The notes under the pieces are model-generated. The model saw only the letters and a list, made by a program, of their open reading frames with translations. It was not told where the DNA came from and ran no database searches. DNA of 46,705 nucleotides from an uncultured Prochlorococcus sp. (GTDB lineage: Bacteria > Cyanobacteriota > Cyanobacteriia > PCC-6307 > Cyanobiaceae), in the NCBI GenBank assembly GCA_902525075.1, contig CABZFV010000011.1, forward strand, positions 1-46,705, in the 5' to 3' direction. Every line of letters begins with the position of its first letter. Within the stretch, counting starts at the first letter, position 1. The translations under genes were made by a program, and so were the position numbers. Positions 44,367 through 46,705 of this stretch are shown in pieces.

Positions 44367-45077
44367 ATGGAAAATTTACTCGAAATAAAATCGTTAAATA
44401 CTTATTATGGCGAGAGTCATATTCTTAGAGATGTAGATTTAAACGTTAAATCAGGAGAAATGGTTTGTTTGATTGGAAGAAATGGAGTTGGCAAAACAAC
44501 TTTATTGAAATCACTAATTGGTTTGTTAAAACAAAAAAAAGGTGATATTTATTTGATTGGTGAAAATATCAACAGAAAAGCACCTCATCAGAGGGCTAGG
44601 AAAGGAATGGCTTACGTTCCTCAAGGGAGAGAAATTATTCCATACCTTTCAGTTGAAGAGAATCTTATGTTAGGGATGGAGTCTCTACCGGGTGGATTAT
44701 CTAAGAACAAGAAAATAGATCCATTTATCTATGATCTCTTCCCAATCCTTAAAGATTTTCTTCAAAGGAAAGGAGGAGATCTTAGTGGAGGACAACAACA
44801 GCAATTAGCCATAGCAAGAGCATTGCTAGGCAAACCTCAACTTCTATTGCTTGACGAACCAACGGAAGGTATTCAGCCAAATATAGTTTTAGACATTGAA
44901 AATGCAATTAACCAGATAATTAGAGATACAGGAATTGGTGTTTTATTAGTTGAACAACATTTGCATTTTGTAAGACAAGCCAATAGATATTATGCGATGC
45001 AACGCGGAGGTATTGTTGCTAGCGGAAATACTAGTGAGTTAAGTCAAGCGGTTATTGATAAATTCTTGAGTGTTTAA
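44367..45077 (+). CDS. urtE: Urea ABC transporter, ATPase UrtE
   Basis: 236 residues with an ATG start, 2 nt after urtD. LivF-type ATPase: Walker A IGRNGVGKTTLLKSLIG, the MAYVPQGREIIPYLSVEENLMLG segment, signature LSGGQQQQLAIARALL, Walker B LLLLDEPTEGIQPNI and the H-loop LLVEQHLHFV. It completes the five-gene urtABCDE importer. No terminator hairpin is seen after its stop. Confidence 0.96.
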   Translation: MENLLEIKSLNTYYGESHILRDVDLNVKSGEMVCLIGRNGVGKTTLLKSLIGLLKQKKGDIYLIGENINRKAPHQRARKGMAYVPQGREIIPYLSVEENLMLGMESLPGGLSKNKKIDPFIYDLFPILKDFLQRKGGDLSGGQQQQLAIARALLGKPQLLLLDEPTEGIQPNIVLDIENAINQIIRDTGIGVLLVEQHLHFVRQANRYYAMQRGGIVASGNTSELSQAVIDKFLSV

Positions 45078-45111
45078 TAGATTATTATTTTAAATTAACA
45101 AAAATAAGTAT

Positions 45112-45291
45112 TCATTTTTCGCATCTTATAAGGTCTATACTGTTTGGATGCTCATTTATATACTTATTAAATTCCATCGCTAGTGTTCTAGCCTCGTAAG
45201 CGTCAAAAGCATAAAAACAGTTTTCTAATCTTATATTTTGAAAATCACGGTAATGCACTGTATATGGCTTCAACATATTATTTATGTTCAT
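45112..45291 (-). CDS. 59-residue hypothetical protein
   Basis: ATG 45289-45291 to TGA 45112-45114. The product begins MNINNMLKPYTVHYRDFQN, then has ENCFYAFDAYEARTLAME and ends NSIDLIRCEK: a soluble, mixed-charge small protein with two cysteines that looks like a compact alpha/beta fold and not like random AT-rich translation. No family recognised. It stands convergent to urtE, 34 nt between stops. Confidence 0.6.
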   Translation of the reverse strand: MNINNMLKPYTVHYRDFQNIRLENCFYAFDAYEARTLAMEFNKYINEHPNSIDLIRCEK

Positions 45292-45432
45292 TTAATTTGC
45301 AAAAAAGCAATTATTTTATATCTCAACCATGCATATTTTCATAAATTTAAAGTACATCTTTTGTTGTAATCAAAATATACTGACTTGAATTATGTATTAA
45401 AAGATACTTTATAAAGACGTACCACAATTAAT

Positions 45433-45537
45433 CTATTTTTTTTTAGAATCTTGCTTCTTACCTTCTATTAAAAAAACAAATTTTGACAAAATAAAACCAA
45501 AAACTGGAACCCAAAACTTATCATAAAAAAATTTCAT
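45433..45537 (-). CDS. Possible 34-residue membrane-anchored peptide
   Basis: ATG 45535-45537 to TAG 45433-45435. It starts MKFFYDKFWVPVFGFILSKF, continues with a short hydrophobic stretch and ends in a basic tail (EGKKQDSKKK). The hydrophobic half could anchor in a membrane. It is very short and lies 5 nt after the 66-residue ORF on the same strand. No family recognised; chance remains possible. Confidence 0.4.
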   Translation of the reverse strand: MKFFYDKFWVPVFGFILSKFVFLIEGKKQDSKKK

Positions 45538-45542
45538 AAAAA

Positions 45543-45743
45543 TTAAGCAGCTAATGATTCATTATCTACAATTTCAGTTTTATTAATACACTTCAAATCT
45601 GTTGAATTAAATAAATGCTGCATAAGAAGAAAATCAAGTTCCCCTTTCAACAAATTAACATCGGATGAAAGTAGATCATCAACAAAATCATCAAAAGTAT
45701 CTGAAAGAGGATTCACAATTAAAATTATTTTTGCCATTATCAT
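45543..45743 (-). CDS. Hypothetical acidic protein, 66 residues
   Basis: From ATG 45743 (a second ATG at 45737 and a TTG at 45764 are alternatives). The N-terminal MAKIILIVNPLSDTF is a hydrophobic strand, followed by an acidic helix (DDFVDDLLSSDVNLLKGELDFLLMQHLF) and a tail with KCINKTEIVDNESLAA. It looks like a small soluble protein. No family recognised. Only 5 nt separate it from the 34-residue ORF. Confidence 0.5.
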   Translation of the reverse strand: MIMAKIILIVNPLSDTFDDFVDDLLSSDVNLLKGELDFLLMQHLFNSTDLKCINKTEIVDNESLAA

Positions 45744-46117
45744 CGCATTAACAACAAAAGTCAACCAAATTCTAAAATTAACTTTTGAATTTTTTGAAAA
45801 TTAATTAATAAAGACTAAAAAATTAAATAATAAATATAAACAAGCAAAATAACAGATTTAATATTAAGCTTAGGATTTTTGAATTAAATTTCATTTATCA
45901 TACTTTTCTTAATTTTATATCTCTCCTGATTTGCATTATCAAAACGCCAATACACATATTTGCTAAAAAGAAATTTAAAGAATTCATCATCAAACCTTTT
46001 AATATATTTATAGCAAGACTATTGATGTGCCAATTGGGAAAGAATCACTTAAAAAATTTTTAAACGTAATAAATTTTTATAGCAATCAAATTTGATATTA
46101 ATAGCAAATTTTAAATA
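45744..46117. other. Intergenic AT-rich stretch without a confident gene
   Basis: About 370 bases of very AT-rich DNA. Apart from one doubtful 30-codon minus-strand frame (45898-45990) I see no gene, tRNA, strong hairpin or repeat. Poly-A/T runs are abundant. Confidence 0.6.
45898..45990 (-). CDS. Doubtful 30-residue hydrophobic peptide
   Basis: ATG 45988-45990 (a second ATG follows directly) to TGA 45898-45900. It starts MMNSLNFFLANMCIGVLIM, one short hydrophobic span, then a basic tail QIRRDIKLRKV. The purine-rich AAAAGG about 5 nt before the start could be a ribosome-binding site. The positive-inside arrangement fits a tiny membrane peptide, but the length gives no statistical support. 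Confidence 0.28.
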   Translation of the reverse strand: MMNSLNFFLANMCIGVLIMQIRRDIKLRKV

Positions 46118-46432
46118 TTATTTTTTAATTAGCTCGAAGTAACCATTTTTATTTAATAAGTACTTATCAAACCAAAGGCTTAATAGATTGTCTAATCCTA
46201 CTCCATTCATTTTATTTATTTGCGAAGTCTTATAGTCTGAGAGTGCAAGCAATAAATACGGAAAAATCATATCAGAAACTCCTTTGGGCAATTTTTCTAA
46301 AGGTACTCCATGCGCTCTATCCCATAAAATTTGCATATCCTGAGAGAACAAAGAACTCCAATAACTAAAATTACAATATAACTTGTCTGGAGGGAGTAGA
46401 TTTACAGATGGAACGGGGAGAGATGAATTCAT
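46118..46432 (-). CDS. Hypothetical protein, 104 residues
   Basis: ATG start. The protein begins MNSSLPVPSVNLLPPDKLYC, then has a tryptophan- and aromatic-rich body (NFSYWSSLFSQDMQILWDRA) and a helical C-terminal half (MIFPYLLLALSDYKTSQINKM...LLSLWFDKYLL). No signal peptide, no clear membrane span and no recognised family. Balanced composition compared with the surrounding AT-rich DNA suggests a real gene. Confidence 0.65.
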   Translation of the reverse strand: MNSSLPVPSVNLLPPDKLYCNFSYWSSLFSQDMQILWDRAHGVPLEKLPKGVSDMIFPYLLLALSDYKTSQINKMNGVGLDNLLSLWFDKYLLNKNGYFELIKK

Positions 46433-46549
46433 AGGAATAAATATTTTATAGATTAATTGAATTTAGGTTTTGAAATGTCGAAAAATAACTTTAATATGCG
46501 AATCTCCTATAAATACAAATTAAATTTAACGCACAGTGTATCACTTAGC

Positions 46550-46567
46550 AACACTTTATTAAGTGTT
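46550..46567. repeat. Perfect inverted repeat at the 3' end of the right-edge gene
   Basis: AACACTT-TATT-AAGTGTT, a 7-bp stem with a 4-nt loop overlapping the stop codon of the partial minus-strand gene. It might serve as a weak terminator, but no T-tract follows on the minus strand. Confidence 0.35.
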
Positions 46568-46705
46568 ATATTTATCCATCATTTCCTGAAATTTTAGGAA
46601 TGATAAAAACTTTTTATAAGTTTGCAAGTCAAAAGCCTCCTGATTCTCCTCATTTAAATGGGTTGATTTACTAGGAATAAAATGCTTGCCTAAGTTATTA
46701 TCAAT
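46559..46705 (-). CDS. C-terminal fragment of a gene running off the right edge
   Basis: The minus-strand frame is open from the window edge (46705) to TAA 46559-46561, giving 48 residues. It is polar, with NEENQEAFDLQTYKKFLSFL and a final FQEMMDKYNT, probably helical. Family cannot be named from this part. It is in the same direction as the 104-residue gene at 46118 and may precede it. Confidence 0.5.
   Translation of the reverse strand: MDNNLGKHFIPSKSTHLNEENQEAFDLQTYKKFLSFLKFQEMMDKYNT

Noticed and set aside
46475..46597. 40-codon plus-strand frame starting MSKNNFNMRISYKY
   Set aside because: Overlaps the partial minus-strand gene at the right edge, has an unremarkable AT-driven composition and no ribosome site.
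1..46705. CRISPR arrays, insertion sequences and large repeats
   Set aside because: No spaced direct repeats, transposase-like proteins or terminal inverted repeats were seen on reading the window.

Overview
The window is chromosomal DNA of a marine picocyanobacterium, most likely a high-light-adapted Prochlorococcus. The evidence is very AT-rich sequence (about 30% GC by eye), very short intergenic gaps, photosystem-assembly genes (psb28, a PAM68 homologue), several cyanobacteria-restricted families (DUF1816, DUF1830, DUF3082, DUF3288), a urease plus urea ABC transporter block, and a glucosylglycerate locus typical of marine cyanobacteria. No CRISPR array, prophage, integrase or insertion sequence was seen.

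Layout. 1-1600 (+): the tail of a gene resembling mnmH, then psb28 and an AI-2E/PerM-type membrane protein. 1600-7472 (-): a housekeeping run of rsmA, ispE, a DUF3082 protein, a possible 31-codon membrane peptide, pdhB, secD, secF and a small membrane protein. 7529-10572 (+): a hypothetical gene, rlmH, then umuD-umuC behind a LexA-like operator, followed 9 nt later by an unrecognised protein with an HEATH zinc-protease motif. 10589-12622 (-): dnaG. 12717-15422 (+): an EamA permease, a secreted glycine-zipper protein, ruvA, rpsO and a PAM68-like protein. 15424-25201 (-): dnaE, gatA, DUF1816, rlmB, mrnC, a STAS-domain gene without ATG, GTG or TTG start, carA, trpD and DUF3288. 25282-27894 (+): an ABC half-transporter, msrA and tRNA-Pro(GGG). 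27895-29891: uppP and several very small membrane or secreted proteins, including three short genes of 41 to 50 codons found by reading the strands directly.

29983-34768 is a glucosylglycerate (GGA) locus. gpgS points one way; a GH13_18 phosphorylase (probable GGA phosphorylase), the phosphatase gpgP and glycerate kinase point the other way. Together they could make GGA and recover glucose-1-phosphate plus phosphoglycerate from it. 34765-45077 is a complete urea block: ureCBAD on the minus strand, ureEFG on the plus strand, then urtABCDE. urtA has an NtcA-type promoter, and a strong hairpin separates urtA from urtB. Urea is imported by Urt and split by urease to ammonium and CO2.

45078-46705 is sparsely coding and AT-rich, with small lineage-specific ORFs on the minus strand and the C-terminal end of a gene leaving the window on the right.

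Most product names rest on recognisable motifs and family resemblance read by eye; no database search was run. Starts were chosen from start codon, spacing and family length. Non-ATG starts are frequent here (TTG for umuD, ruvA, mrnC, urtB, uppP and others; GTG for pdhB and the GH13 gene).
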